This document shows positions 10,901-22,414 of a DNA stretch of 64,000 nt, piece by piece. A program made the position numbers and the translations under genes. Source of the DNA: Dugong dugon (lineage: Eukaryota > Chordata > Mammalia > Sirenia > Dugongidae). The notes under the pieces were generated by a model, which saw only the letters and a list, made by a program, of their open reading frames with translations, searched no databases and was not told where the DNA came from. Where the stretch lies: contig CM057461.1 of the NCBI GenBank assembly GCA_030035585.1, forward strand, positions 166,853,624-166,917,623. Direction: 5' to 3'. How positions within the stretch are numbered: the first letter of the stretch is position 1; each line of letters opens with the position of its first letter.

Positions 10901-11037
10901 AAGGCTCCTGCAAGCACAAACAGCCCCTATGTGTGAAATAGAGAAGGTGTCCCCTTATGGAAGTCAAATTAAAAAACGAGGAGCCCTCTGGGAGAATGCA
11001 GCCCTTATAGCTGCATAACTTGGCAATTAAATCAATA

Positions 11038-11152
11038 GCTGTTGAGTCAACTCTGACTCATGGCGACCCCATGTGTATCAGAGTAGAACTGTGCTCCAAG
11101 GAGTTTTTAAGGCTGATTTTTCAGGTCACAAGGCTTTTCTTCTGAGGCACTG
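11038..11152 (-). mobile_element. AfroSINE fragment, antisense, head subtype lost
   Basis: 'gttgagtcaactctgac' is followed by 'tggcgaccccatgtg' and 'ggctgatttttcagg', ending at 'tctgaggcactgc'. This is the 3' half of the 'ctgggtggtgcaaa' subtype in reverse. The tRNA-like head is missing, so it is 5'-truncated. Confidence 0.85.
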
Positions 11153-11599
11153 CTATTAGAAAGTATTCTTATGTAAGTGAGAAATAGGGCACCCTTTCCT
11201 CTGACCTAAAGTATCCTCTTGCCAGGCATCCCGCCTCTCTCTCCCCCGCCCCGGTTGGCCCCTGTGTAGGTGACAACTGGTACAACTGTATGTGATGACT
11301 ATGAACATGGGGGATATACTGCACTGACAGTTTTTAGTGTTTTTTTGTGTAATATTTGATATGTACAGAACAATATGTGTAATAGATATGGAAGTTTTGA
11401 GATAAAATTAAAAAAAAAAATGAACCTATCACCCAACTTAAGAATAGAAGCATTATCAATACCATTGTATCTACCTCTATGACCTCCCTAGTCTAATTCC
11501 TAGCCTTTGCTTCTGAAAGGGAACTGCTGTTTTGAATTTTGTGTTTATTATTGCCTTGATATATATGTGTGTGTGTATATATATATATGCATATGTATC

Positions 11600-11793
11600 T
11601 GTTGCCATCGAGTCAATTCTGACTCATAGCAACACTATAGGACAGAGTAGAACTACCCCATAGGGTTTCCAAAGCTGTAATCTTTACAGAAGCAGATTGC
11701 TGCATCTTTCTCCCATGGAGAGGCTGGTGGGTTTGAACTGCCATCCTTTCAGTTAGCAGGCAAGCACTTTCACCACTGCACAACCAAGGCTCC
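11600..11793 (-). mobile_element. AfroSINE, long subtype, antisense (left arm of inverted pair)
   Basis: 'tgttgccatcgagtcaattc' starts the reversed tail and 'caaccaaggctcc' ends the reversed head. It carries the extra central block ('ctgtaatctttacagaagc') of long copies. It faces a plus-strand copy 45 bases away. Confidence 0.93.
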
Positions 11794-11801
11794 TTGTTAA
11801 G

Positions 11802-11804
<3 letters not shown>

Positions 11805-11836
<32 letters not shown>
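11805..11836. repeat. (TG)16 microsatellite between inverted SINEs
   Basis: Sixteen uninterrupted TG units lie between the heads of two oppositely oriented AfroSINEs. Confidence 0.97.
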
Positions 11837-11838
<2 letters not shown>

Positions 11839-11840
<2 letters not shown>

Positions 11841-12002
11841 CCCTGGTGGTGCAGCGGTTAAGCGTTTGGCTGCTAACCAGAAGGTTGACTGTTCAAATCC
11901 ACCAGCCACTCCTTGGAAACCCTATAGGGCAGCTCTACTCTGTCCTTTAGGGTCACTATGAGTTGGAATTGGTTCTACGGCAACAGGTCTGGTTGATTTT
12001 TT
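11839..12002 (+). mobile_element. AfroSINE, short subtype (right arm of inverted pair)
   Basis: The head 'ccctggtggtgcagcggtt', B-box region 'gttcaaatcc', 'ctccttggaaaccc', and end 'ggcaacaggtctggttg' are all present. It lacks the central block of its left neighbour. Together the two copies form a long imperfect inverted repeat around the TG run. Confidence 0.93.
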
Positions 12003-12596
12003 AATCGAATCAAGTTGAATGCAGCCAGCCTTCTCCCTGTGACTTGCTCTTTTTACTCATACTATTTTGTAGCTTATTTTTTCACTTAATTTAACAACAT
12101 TTTCTTATGCCATCAGATTTTGTTCTACAATATTGTACAGACTGGAAAGTATTCCATTATATGTTTGGATCATAATTTAACTAATTCCCTATTGGTAGAC
12201 TTTTAAATTATTTCCAATTTTGCTACAAGACTCTTCACGATTGTCTTTAACGTCTGTCTAAGCAAAATCTTGGATTCTTGATTCTTTCAGTAGGATAAAT
12301 CCCTAGAAAGGTGTATCAATGGTATGCTGATTATAAGACTTTTGATGTGTATTAATACTGGTGATATTGTTATGGTGATGAAGAAGTTGCCTCATGGAAA
12401 AGTAATACCCAAGCCAAGGAAATTTAGGATTAACAGAAACACTGCAGATCTGTTGACCTGAGAGGACTCCACTGTGCAGCAAACCCTAGGACATGGCTGT
12501 GCTGTCTGTTCTGACTCCAGTTCAAAGTTTAACCTAAAAATATAAATCATGGTTTTGGGTGTGGGGGTGGTCATTTTGGGGAGTTTCTCAAGCAAG

Positions 12597-12803
12597 GGAG
12601 TCCCTGGGTGGTGCAAATGGTTAATGAGTTCGGCTGCTAATGAAAAGGTTGGAAGTTCAAGTCCATCGACAGGAGCCTCGGAAAAAAGCCCTGGTGATCT
12701 ACTTCTGAAAAACCAGCCATTAACCCCAGGGAGCACAATTCTACTCTGACACACATGAGGTCACCAAGAGTCAGAATCGACTGGACAACAACTGTTTTTT
12801 TGA
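12597..12803 (+). mobile_element. AfroSINE, 'ccctgggtggtgcaaa' subtype, perfect TSD
   Basis: The head is 'ggagtccctgggtggtgc', the B-box region 'gttcaagtcc', the middle 'ctggtgatctacttctg', and the end is T-rich. A perfect 11-bp duplication 'tctcaagcaag' flanks it (12586-12596 and 12804-12814), fixing both edges. Confidence 0.97.
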
Positions 12804-12814
12804 TCTCAAGCAAG

Positions 12815-14390
12815 AATTGATGAGCATGAGGATCAGAAAATCAATCCGGGGAAACTTCACAACATGGACCTATGTGAACCACTGTAGAGGTCAAGGGCAT
12901 CTTTCTATGCTGTTGTCAAAATGATGGCCACCCAGGAAAGGGGCTTTATAAGGAAATTAGAATATGCATATTAAAACCGAAAGAAGGATTCTGAATAACC
13001 TATTATCATACCCCAATACCATCCTACGGTGAGCCTTCATCTCACTAAGCGAAGAGGTAGAGACCTAAAAAGGGTAGGAGCCACCAACCTCAGATTTAGA
13101 CCCAGAAAGGGAAGATGAATGATTCCAAAGACAGAAGAACATGATTTAAAAAGTAGGCAATAGGACTACATGAAGAGACTCTTCTTCCTCAGAGAAGAAT
13201 GGTTACCTCAGTCATCACCTAGTTTGGCCTTGACAGATATTGGCCTTGACAAATAGAAACATTGCTTATATATTAGTATATTTATTGCTTTGAAAAACAA
13301 TTTTTTAAAAAAGATCTTTTGTTTTTCAGGAAGCATTTCTATTTTTCTAACTGATTAGATTATTTGAATACTATGTCCCAAATCTTTACAACTGAAATGA
13401 GATAGCCTTCCTTTCTATCATGTCTGGAGATCAGAAATTAAATTTGTGTGTTAAGTAGATTGTCAATAATGCATTTCGAAAGGTCATAACGTCTGGATTT
13501 AAGCAAAATTGTGTTTTTATATGAGGAAATGTTTTCTCTTCTTGTCTAAAGACATGCCAGTAGGTTCTTTCTGCTTCAGTTTGCAACTTTGGCCTGTTTT
13601 GCTATGTGACGAACAATCAAACAATAACAGCAGTTACACTGATGGACTATTTATTACATCTCAGGCACTGGTTAAGCACTTTGTATGTATAAAATGATTT
13701 TATTATTTTAGCAATCTGCTGAGGAAGATGTTGACGTGTAACAGAGGAGTAGGTGGGGTTTAGTGAGGTCACGTAATGGGTGGAGGTCACGTACAAGAGG
13801 CAATGACTGAGTTAGACCCTGAGGTGGGGCTGTCCTACCTTCCATCTATAACCAGCACCACATGATGGTTAGAGGGGACAAGGTGGAAGGAGCGTCAGCA
13901 CAGGACAGAGCAGAGGTACAGCCAGGTTGTAACATCAGGGGTGGAGTTAGGAACATAGGGCACTTGGGTGGGGCCTACACTGTTCTTTGGGTAGGGAGGA
14001 AGTACATTAAACAGGCTCTACCCTTAGATTTTTTTCTATGTCTTGGGTGTTGCTTCCACTGCTTTCCCTAAAGTGTTTTTATTTTTAATTAAAAAAAATT
14101 ATCACAGTCTTAACAAATGTCAGGTCAAATGTTAGCTTTTAAAATTGTTGAAAAGGTAACAACCATAGTTAGAATACATATTCAAAGGAAATGATTACTC
14201 ACCTCACCTCCACTTTAGCTTTCAATTATTATTATGACCCAGAGTTAGAAATAAAGCATTTCTACTCCTGAGTTCTGGCTTGGAACTTTGAAGGCTATGT
14301 CTATGTAAAATTTTCAGTTACAGGGCTCATGATAAATTGAACTTATAGACTTTCTAAGCTCTGTCAAAGTACCTTTGCCTTCATGAGTAT
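12815..14390. other. Mostly unassigned; MIR-like remnant near 13640-13720
   Basis: 'ggcactggttaagcact' and 'gcaatctgctgaggaag' near 13640-13740 resemble an antisense MIR, weakly. I recognise nothing in the rest, and the short frames look like chance. Confidence 0.4.
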
Positions 14391-14394
14391 CCCA

Positions 14395-15010
14395 TTTTGA
14401 ATTAACAGAGATATATTGAGCACTTACTATATGCCAGGAACTATGCTAGTTGTTGGGAAGACAAAGATGGATAAGACATTGTCTCAAACAGAAGTAAAAA
14501 GATTACAACAAAACAAGGGCTCTGAACTCTGGCTGCCCATTAGAATCATTCAGAGGGCTTTAAAAGAAATTATGACATGATCTCACCCTCAGGTATTTTG
14601 ATTTAATTGGTCTTGGGTGGGCTCAGTCATTTTAAAAGCTCCCCAAGTGATTCTAATATCTAGCCAGAATTCACAACCACTGGAATTGAGGCATGTATAG
14701 GATGCTCAAGAAGAGTGGGTCTGGAAAGCTTCTGAGGAGTAATATTTGAGTTAGATCTGAAAGGATTGATGGGAGTGTGCCAGGCATTCCAGAGCAGAGC
14801 TGAGAAAGGGCATTGTGGGGAAAATGGAAGCTCATGGACAAAGACATCAACACACCACCAGGAAGGTGACTTGCATGGAGTGACCAGAACACTTACGCCT
14901 CAGAACTCAGTGAAGATGAGGCTGAAAAGGAGAACTGGGCAGGTGTGTGAGGAGGGATCATAGAGGGGCCTGGCCAGGACGGGTTTTGCATGCCAGACTG
15001 AGGAACTTAC
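14395..15010 (-). repeat. L2 LINE 3' region, antisense, interrupted by MER20-like element
   Basis: 'tattgagcacttactatatg' begins the reversed L2 3' end. After the DNA transposon the L2 text resumes with 'gagttagatctgaaagg', 'ccaggcattccagagcag' and 'ggttttgcatgcc', in the order expected of L2. It is diverged and non-coding. Confidence 0.75.
14514..14682 (+). mobile_element. MER20-like hAT MITE
   Basis: The termini are 'tctgaactctggctgc' and 'acaaccactg'. The internal 'cattagaatcattcag', 'tgatttaattggtct' and 'aaaagctccccaagtgattc' match the MER20 layout, a short non-autonomous hAT-Charlie relative. It has no coding capacity. It is nested in an L2. Confidence 0.75.
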
Positions 15011-15164
15011 TCCTGTGGTTTAAAACAATGTGTGTGCATGCATGTATTTTGTGGGAAGGTGGGGAAAGAAGCTCCCCTACAGTGAGTGGATCTGAAGATT
15101 TATAAAGAAAAGAAGATAAAAGCAAATAATTCATACTTTGTTTTCATTTCCTTGGGATTACTGG

Positions 15165-15290
15165 TCAATAACTACAATTTATTTAAACACCAAGTATGTT
15201 TTGATAACTTACCGTGGGAGCCACCAGGGGAACACAGGTGTATAAGACAGATACAGACTCTGCTCTCCTTACAGTCTAGGGATTAGGGTC
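15165..15290 (-). repeat. L2 3' end fragment, antisense
   Basis: 'aagtatgttttgataac', 'agacagatacagactctgc' and 'cttacagtctaggg' match the reversed L2 3' terminus ('tactatgtgcc', 'gccctcaaggagcttacagtctag'). Confidence 0.5.
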
Positions 15291-15367
15291 ATAGGTGGTG
15301 GATTTTCCAAAGACATCTTTGATGGAACAACTTACATGTGGTGAAGCAGATTGAAAGTATGCATAGA

Positions 15368-16046
15368 GCTTGCGAGCAGTCATCTAAGATACAATAGTTG
15401 GTCTCTTCCCTTCTGGAGCAAAGAAGAGTGAATAAAACCAAAGATACAAGGAAACAATTTGTTCAAAGGACTAATAGACCACATGAATCATAACCTCTAC
15501 TACCCTGGGACCAGAAGAACTAGATGGTGCCCAGCTATTACTACTGACTGCTCTGACAGGGACTATGATAGTAGGTCATGGACTGAGTAGGAGAGAAATG
15601 TAGACCAAAATTGAAACTCATAAATAAGACCAGACTTACTGGTATGATAGAAACTGGTGGAACCCCTGAGACTATGGCCCTTAGACGTTCTTCAAACTTG
15701 GAACTGAAATCACTGCTGGAGACCACATTATAGCCACACAATTGACAGGCCTATAAAGTGAACAATAATACCAGTCAGGAGTGTACACCTCAGAACAATC
15801 TACGATATGAGACCTAAAGGTCAGCATTTGCCCAAAAGCAAAGTTCAGAAGGAAAGTCGGGGCAGGAAAGCTGGGCAAATGGACACAGGGAATGCAGGGA
15901 CGAAGGGTGGAGAGTGCCAACACATTCAGGGTTTGCAAACAATGTCACTAAATAAGCTGTCTATAAATTGTTGATTGGGAAACTAATTTGCTCTGTAAAC
16001 TTTCACCTAAACCACAATAAAATAAAAATGGAAAAGAAAAAGAAAA
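15368..16046 (+). mobile_element. 5'-truncated elephant-type L1, 3' UTR only
   Basis: The text follows the Afrotherian L1 3' UTR ('ccttctggagcaaagaag', 'aagaccagacttactgg', 'actatggccc') and ends 'aactttcacctaaaccacaa' plus an A-rich tail. The flanks 'tatgcataga' at 15358-15367 and 16047-16056 are a perfect 10-bp duplication that extends with one mismatch. It is a typical truncated insertion with no ORF2. Confidence 0.9.
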
Positions 16047-16056
16047 TATGCATAGA

Positions 16057-17325
16057 TTCAAGATATTTGTGTAAGCATAAAGTGAGAATATTCTTGGAGG
16101 GATAAAGGGAAGCTAGAGACATATGAAACACTTAAAAAAGAATTTTCATAATTGGTCAACCATGGTCTCCCTGAAGACATTGCTTGCTGCCCACATTAGA
16201 GACAGGTTTCTTTGTTGGAGGGGATTGTTACGTGCATCCCTGAATGGGATTTCTTATGTTCAAATTATTTTATTTTGATAAATGTGACAATACCATATCA
16301 GAAACTTGAGTTAACTAGAATTCTCCCAAATGTCCATAATTATATAATCTTTGTTAATTTGCATAATGATAATTATAAGTTTCTACATGAAAGCACTTGG
16401 GTACTGTATCAACTATTTCCAGCACCTTGTGGCCTAACAGAAATACTATCTTTCAAGTGAACTAAAATGCTCATGAGACCTCTTACCCTCAAGTACTGTG
16501 GAGTTGATCTCAGTAATAAGGATGAGGATGATAGATTTATTATGACTTACTAACAAATATAAATTAAAAATCCACTTGCAAAAATCATTTGCATGCAAAA
16601 TCATTGTTCATTACAGTAAATACTCTCCTGACATTAAATTAAATTAGAGGAAGATTGGGAGGAATATGGATTCAATCAGCAATTCCTTGCCATTTTTTTT
16701 TTCTCAAGCTTTAAAAGCAGCTGAGGTGTTTTAATTATTTTGTTTCACATGTGGAAAGAATAAATCTGAAGGAAATAGCTTAGGATTCTTTCCAAGTTTG
16801 AATTACAAATTATCCCGGAACCCCTGAGAAAAGCAACAGCAAACAAGATTTTAGGCGTTTCTTTGTCTGGTCAGCCTTTCGATCAATATTGAAAGCTACC
16901 TTGAGTTACTAATTTTTTCCTTGTGCTATTTACCAGTGCTGAGAGAAATTTAATCTTCCTCCTGATAGGTCCATGGTATGTGTGATTCATGGTATGTGGC
17001 CTGTGTCCCAGGCCCAAAGCCTGTGAAGGCTGCTTGTTGTAGCCACCCCCACCTCCACTGAGTCCTGGGGAATAAATGCCCCCAACACACTCCAGGTGAA
17101 TGACTAGGTCTTCATTAGTCATCTATCATCCCTTTAGCTTAAGGTCTGCACAGAAACTGGGGAAGCTGACTGTACCTGTGTCCTGTCCACTAGGTCTCAC
17201 CACATGGGAGGGAGGAAGTAGGTGACTCTGTAGTTCTCAGAGCAGAGCTGGCTTACACCACACTGTGGGGCACCCATATCAGAGACAGGATTCTCCAACA
17301 ATTCCTTTTGTCTAAGCCCACCTAT
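16057..17325. other. No feature recognised
   Basis: This is AT-rich, single-copy-looking DNA. Short frames at 16212-16460 and 16883-17122 have no family resemblance. Confidence 0.4.
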
Positions 17326-17536
17326 TAGAAGCCCTGGTGGCACAATGGTTAAGCTCTCGGCTGCTAAGCGAAAAGTCGGTGGTTCAAACCCACCAGCCAC
17401 TCCACAGGAGAAAGGACCTGGTGATCTGCTCGTGTAAAGATTACAGACTAGGAAACTGTATGGGGCAGTTCTCCTCTGTCCTATAGGGTCACTATGAGTT
17501 GGACTTGACTAGACAGCACACAACAACAACAACAAC
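17326..17536 (+). mobile_element. AfroSINE, long subtype, perfect TSD and (CAA)n tail
   Basis: The head is 'gccctggtggcacaatgg' and the B box 'gttcaaaccc'. The central block 'caggagaaaggacctgg' of long copies is present, and the tail is 'cagcacacaacaacaac'. The flanks 'aagcccacctat' at 17314-17325 and 17537-17548 match over all 12 bases. The CAA tail, rather than T-rich, matches the RTE tail and fits RTE-driven copying. Confidence 0.97.
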
Positions 17537-17734
17537 AAGCCCACCTATGGATCTGCTCTGCCTTTCCAGACAGTTAAAGGAGAGGAGATCCACATGGTGA
17601 GAATATACTGCACTGAAGAAAAATGATGGAGGAAAGAAGAGAGAAAGTTATCCAAACCTGGGATATGTGCAATTCCCTTAATTCTCTCCCATAAATTCCT
17701 ACCCCCATCTTACGCTGGGCAACTTTATACCAAT

Positions 17735-17941
17735 ACCAGTTTCCTTCAAGTCAATTATGACTCATGGCAACCCCATGTGTGTCAGAGTAGAACTGTGCTC
17801 CATATGATTTCCAATGGCTGATTTTTTTTCCAAAAATTGATCGCCAGACCTTTCTTTGGAGGCACCTCTGGGTGGACTTGAACCTCCAGTCTTTCAGTTA
17901 GCAGCCACAAGTATTAATCATTTGGACTACCCAGAGACACC
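17735..17941 (-). mobile_element. AfroSINE, 'gggtggtgcaaa' subtype, antisense
   Basis: The reversed tail is 'ttcaagtcaattatgactc'. 'tggcaaccccatgtgtg' and 'cacctctgggtgg' follow, and the reversed head is 'ctacccagagacacc'. It is nearly full length, and the B-box complement is altered ('ggacttgaacc'). Confidence 0.92.
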
Positions 17942-18990
17942 AGCCAAGTTTGTAGCCCTGAGGAATACTCTTGTATTTTTGAGTCATGTCCTTAAAAGTA
18001 GATGTGAAGGGCAACCTTGAATATCCTATAGAAATAAAAACATGCCACTAACAATAACTGACGCATTGATCTAAAAATCACATCATTTATTCTACATGTT
18101 ATTAAGAAAACAATAACGTGAAAGATAAAATAGTACTAAAAAATTGTCTAAATAGCTTTTTATCCCCAGTAAAAGGCAACAGAAGACACTGAGTATTTCA
18201 TAGACTAGCTTACCGAACTCTTAGGAATTTTGTGGTATGAGACAAACAAAAACAGACGAGTCAAGAATTTGATGTTTGACTAAAGCTTGATCGAATTTCC
18301 GTCCTTTACAATGGTCAGCAGGAGAGCTATTTTCTTGGTGGTGGTTTTCTAAAAGTCTTCTGCTCAGAAGTTGCTGTTTTCTCCTCCCCCCATTTACGCT
18401 GATTTCCCATGACTGTAAGCTTCCAGCTTGGCACCTGAACAGCTTCCCCAGGCATTTAAGTTGCAAAGTGGAGTGTCTCAGGCATCTCAGAACATTGTGA
18501 GGTCACAGACTAATATGCCTGGAGCTACCGTGTCTCCCCAAGCACCTAAAAACCATTCCCTGTCTCTGTCTTCCTGAAGGACACCTTCTTTTGGCATCAA
18601 CATAGAAAATTTTTTCTTTCCTTCAGCGCAATGCAGCTTCCATGTTGATTGATGCCAGAAGCATCCTGCTGAGAAACAGGAGTAAAAGAAAAAACAGCAG
18701 CCAAGTGACTGTATCATTTTTTAAAACACTAATTGACCTTGTCAAGATAATTACTGTGGATTGGGAGACACTGTCTCTGGCAGGTTAGAGGGAAAACTTA
18801 CTGATTCTGGGGAGAATACACTAAGAAAAAATGTTTGCTGTATTGAATAAGAAGCCTCAGGCTGTTTTAAAAGCAAATATTTCTGGAAGAAAAATGTATA
18901 TACTCATGAGATTGTGTTTTGTGTCAGAACCTCAAAGCAGTACACAGTCCTAAAATCCCTCTTTGAAGCTGATAGTATTAATTTTTATTT
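17942..18990. other. Repeat-poor DNA, no feature recognised
   Basis: I see no repeat from about 18000 to 18990. The 18220-18720 part has balanced composition and two short minus-strand frames without family resemblance. Confidence 0.4.
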
Positions 18991-19250
18991 ATAAGAGCTC
19001 AATTATTCAGTCACTCAACAACCATTTATTGAGCATCTATTATACTATGCTAGTGCTGTACGAGATTCTATATACAATACAAAGATGAATCACATACAGT
19101 GCCTGCCTTCAAGAAGCTTATACTGTCATAAAGGAGATGACATATTTGAAATAAAAATAATACAAAACAGAAAATTATGATTCCCAGCAGTCAGTGAGGC
19201 TAAAACTTAGATGAGGTCACACATGGAAAAATCTTTGGAATCACTGGATT
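18991..19250 (-). repeat. L2 3' end, antisense
   Basis: 'caaccatttattgagcatc' is followed by 'ctatgctagtgctg', 'tgcctgccttcaagaagc' and 'ttatactgtcataaagg', the usual reversed L2 terminus. Confidence 0.75.
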
Positions 19251-19554
19251 CTGTTTTATTGGAAATGTTTGGCAACTTCATCAACATTTTTCAAGGAGCC
19301 CTAATCCATTAATCCATTTTAAAAAATCCGATGCAACCTATGATGATTAGGTTAATTTACCAAAAACTAGGTTGCCAAGATAAAATAGTTGCACTGGTCT
19401 TTAATTGACAGATTACTTTGACATTAAGTCAATGCTGATTCATTTGCTCACTTTGGGACTACTTAAGATCCAGAATGGAAAGAGGTCTTTATGTTGTTTT
19501 CCATAATGGTTTAGTCTCCTCATAAAAAAAAACTTCTGAAATCTTGTTATATTC

Positions 19555-20150
19555 AATAGTTATCAAACATGGCCAAGGATATAGATGACATTCTGGTCAC
19601 AGCAGAACAAAAAATAGAGCTGGGAGAGATATTTATTGTGTACAACGACAAAAAAGGTTCCCCAAAAAACTCAACCAGATATAATGATGAATTTGTTCTA
19701 ACAGAATGAAATTTAATAGGGGTAAGAGCAAAGCCTGTGTTTGGGTCCAGACAACAAGTGAATGTGGACAGATGGCAGAGATGTAGCTGAAGGGCAGCAC
19801 GAGTGAAGGTGACCAACCTGGGGACCATGATTTCCTGCAGACTTAGTACAATCCAACCATGTGAGAAAACATCCAAAAAAACCAATGCCTGCTTAGTCTG
19901 CATTAATAAAGGAAGAATATTCCAAACAAGGGAACTGATAGTCCTACTTAGTCTAATCTGGTCAGAAATCATGCTTGGAATATTTTGTGCAGTTCTAAGG
20001 GCCACACTTTAGATCACCAAGGTTGGGGAAAGGCATTGACAACCTTGATGTACAGGGAGTGTTTGAATGAATATAGTATGTTGAGTATAGGGAAGAAACT
20101 TGACAGTGTGAAGTATATGAGGATTTTATCTTCCAGTAAGGAAACAGTTG

Positions 20151-20188
<38 letters not shown>

Positions 20189-20445
20189 TGGATGGACATT
20201 CTTAGTAGCTCTGGTGGGCAAAAAATGGGAACCAATAAAGGGAAGTCCTAAAGGGATCAATTTTAACTCTATATGAGAAAGAATTCTGTATCAATCTGAA
20301 TTACCATAAAAATGAACTTGATGGCTTTGTGAGATAGTGAGTTCCTTGGCATTGATGGCATCCAGGGAGAAAGTATCTGAGCGTATTTAATAGAGGCATT
20401 AGAGTGGGATCATGCATGTATCAGGTAGGCAAACAGGACAAATGA
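19555..20445 (+). repeat. L3/CR1-clade LINE fragment
   Basis: The order matches the CR1/L3 3' region: 'acatggccaaggatatag', 'tagagctgggagagat', 'atgaaatttaatagggg', 'atgcttggaatattttgtg' with 'cagttctaagggccacac', and 'gatagtgagttccttggc'. A TG microsatellite has grown inside it. The 150-codon minus-strand open frame over 19553-20005 is antisense to this repeat and not a gene. Confidence 0.7.
20152..20187. repeat. (TG)18 microsatellite
   Basis: An uninterrupted TG run lies inside the L3/CR1 fragment. Confidence 0.97.
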
Positions 20446-20469
20446 CTGTTGATGTCCCTGCCAAATCTA

Positions 20470-20682
20470 GAGTTCTCTAGGTGGCACAAATGCTTAATGC
20501 TCAGCTGCTAACCAAAAGGTTGGCGGTTCGAGTCCACCCAGAGACTCCTTGGGAGAAAGGTTTGGCTATCTACTTCTGAAAAATCATCCACTGAAAACCC
20601 TGTAGGGCACAGTTCTCCTCTGACACATGTGGGGTCGCCAAGAGTTGGGATCGATGGGATGGCATCCGGTTTGGTTTTTTGG
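20470..20682 (+). mobile_element. AfroSINE, 'ggtggcacaaa' subtype
   Basis: The head 'agttctctaggtggcac' is diverged. The B box 'gttcgagtcc' is intact, then 'gctatctacttctgaaaaat', 'ggggtcgccaagagttgg' and a T-rich end. No clear target duplication remains. Confidence 0.92.
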
Positions 20683-21899
20683 TGTGGTCTAGGTACATGG
20701 TCCTGAAGAATTATCATCTATCTGTACTCATCTAAACATCTACAGTCAGTCACGGTATTGCTCTTACCAATGAAATCACTAAGAAAGAGACATGTATTTG
20801 TTAAAAAGGGCACAATACAAGACCTCCCTTGTCACCGTGGTGCATACATAGACACTCAACAAGCATTTTTTGAATAAATGAACTTTGCTTGTAACACCAA
20901 AATAACATGAAAACAAAACCCAAACCTTTATAAATAATGCAACGTAGGACTGAGGACGTGAATTACAATGCTACTAGCCACAGTTTCTGTCTGCCTTCTG
21001 GACAAGGAGCAAAAATTACAAAATCTGAGTCCCCTTGACTCTTCTTTCTTCATCTTTTTTTCTCACTTGATGTCATATCCCATACTTCCTCTAGAAATTC
21101 AATTCTAACCCTTAAGCCCTGCACAACCCTCAGTTTCCCCAACCGAAAAGATCCTTCTCTCACTCACTTAACCTTGCTGATTGACAGACTGATCAGGGTG
21201 AACGACTTTCAGTCACTGCCTTATTTAACTAGACTAGAGCATTTAAAGCCTTCATCTATAATTGAGGCACAAAAGCCCCAGAAAGCAAACTCAGGGCTCA
21301 GCAAGCAGGAGAAAGAGGCAACAGCTTAGAAAGGGTGTTGGGAGGATCAAATCTGAACCCTCCCCTCAAATTCCCCAGTGTGGTAGGAAACTTCTACATA
21401 ATGGACACCATAGCTGCTGATATGCCATCAGAGGTAAATGATTTCAGGTAGGGAAATAATGAAACATAACTCTAATTCTACTTGTTCTACTATGGGGAAA
21501 AAAAAAGCACATACTTTTATTTTGGAGAGAAAATAAAAAGAAAATCCGTAAGAATCATCTCTTTAAAAAGACCTGCCATATTCCAGTAAACTGTGCTTTT
21601 CCCTCCCCTGAGTTCTTTTTTTTGGGGGAGGGCAGGTCATGGTATTGTGTACGTGTTTCATTGAAACTTTCTAGATTAGAAATGAGAGTAGGAGAAGAAC
21701 AGGGAGCCCCTGTCAGCAAGGCTAGACCTGAAGGTCAAGCTAATACTGTCCTTTGTTCAGGTCTCCGAATGAATTCTCCCAGCTCTTCCCATCCCACCTC
21801 CGTGGCTAAGGCAGCTAATGTTTGTACAAGTTGTGGCTGCTAGAAGCCTCTTTCAGGGAGATGTTGGGGGTTTAGAAATATGTGGGTCTGATGCCTCCT
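20683..21899. other. No feature recognised (small L2 tail near 20860)
   Basis: 'cactcaacaagcattttttg' near 20852 looks like an L2 or MIR end. The rest is unassigned. Confidence 0.4.
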
Positions 21900-22060
21900 G
21901 GAGCCCTGGTTGCACAGTGGTTAGGAGCCTGGCTGCTAACCAAAAGGTTGGCAGTTCAAATCCACCAGCCTTTCCTTGGAAACCTTATGGGGCAGTACTA
22001 CTCTGTCCTATAGGGTCACTATGAGTCAGAATTGACTCTAGGTGAATGGGTTTTTTTTTT
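21900..22060 (+). mobile_element. AfroSINE, short subtype
   Basis: 'ggagccctggttgcacagtgg' is followed by the B box 'gttcaaatcc', 'ttccttggaaacc', 'tcctatagggtcactatgag' and a T/CTTT tail. It lies 130 bases upstream of a second copy in the same orientation. Confidence 0.95.
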
Positions 22061-22189
22061 CTTTCTTTCTTTCTGGTTTTGGTGCAATACAGCTCTGACC
22101 TTTTTTTTCGGTTTTTAAGTCTTTAACAGGCCTTAACAGGCCTCTTCTCTGCAAACCCTCTAGCCATTGCCCTTCCCTTTTCTTCACAT

Positions 22190-22402
22190 AAGGAGCCCTG
22201 GTGGTGCAGTGGTTAAAGCCCTTCACTGCTAACTGAAAAGCTGGAAGTTCAAACCCACCAGCTGCTCCATGGGAGAAACATGTGGCAGTCTGATTCCTTA
22301 AAGATTACAATCTTGGAAGCACTATGGGGCAGTTCTTCTGTGTCCTATAGGGTCACCATGAGTTGAAATAGAGTCAATGGTAATTTTTTTTTTTTTTTGG
22401 AG
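22190..22402 (+). mobile_element. AfroSINE, long subtype, near-perfect TSD
   Basis: The head is 'aaggagccctggtggtgc', with the central block 'gagaaacatgtggcag' and the 3' 'gtcaccatgagttg' plus T run. Flanks 22178-22189 and 22403-22414 ('ttttcttcacat' / 'ttttctttacat') agree at 11 of 12 bases. Confidence 0.95.
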
Positions 22403-22414
22403 TTTTCTTTACAT

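Larger units (their letters stand above)
11340..12370 (-). repeat. Old L1 3' UTR, antisense, split by two AfroSINEs
   Basis: Left part: 'tatcacccaacttaag', then 'accattgtatctacc' and 'ttttgaattttgtgtttatt'. Right part after the SINEs: 'gtgacttgctctttt', 'agtattccattatatg' and 'gataaatccctag'. Together these give the order of an L1M-type 3' UTR in reverse. The two halves join up if the pair of SINEs and the TG run are removed. Confidence 0.7.

Noticed and set aside
19553..20005. 150-codon open frame on the minus strand, the longest in the window
   Set aside because: It lies antisense over an L3/CR1 LINE fragment, and its translation has no domain that I recognise.
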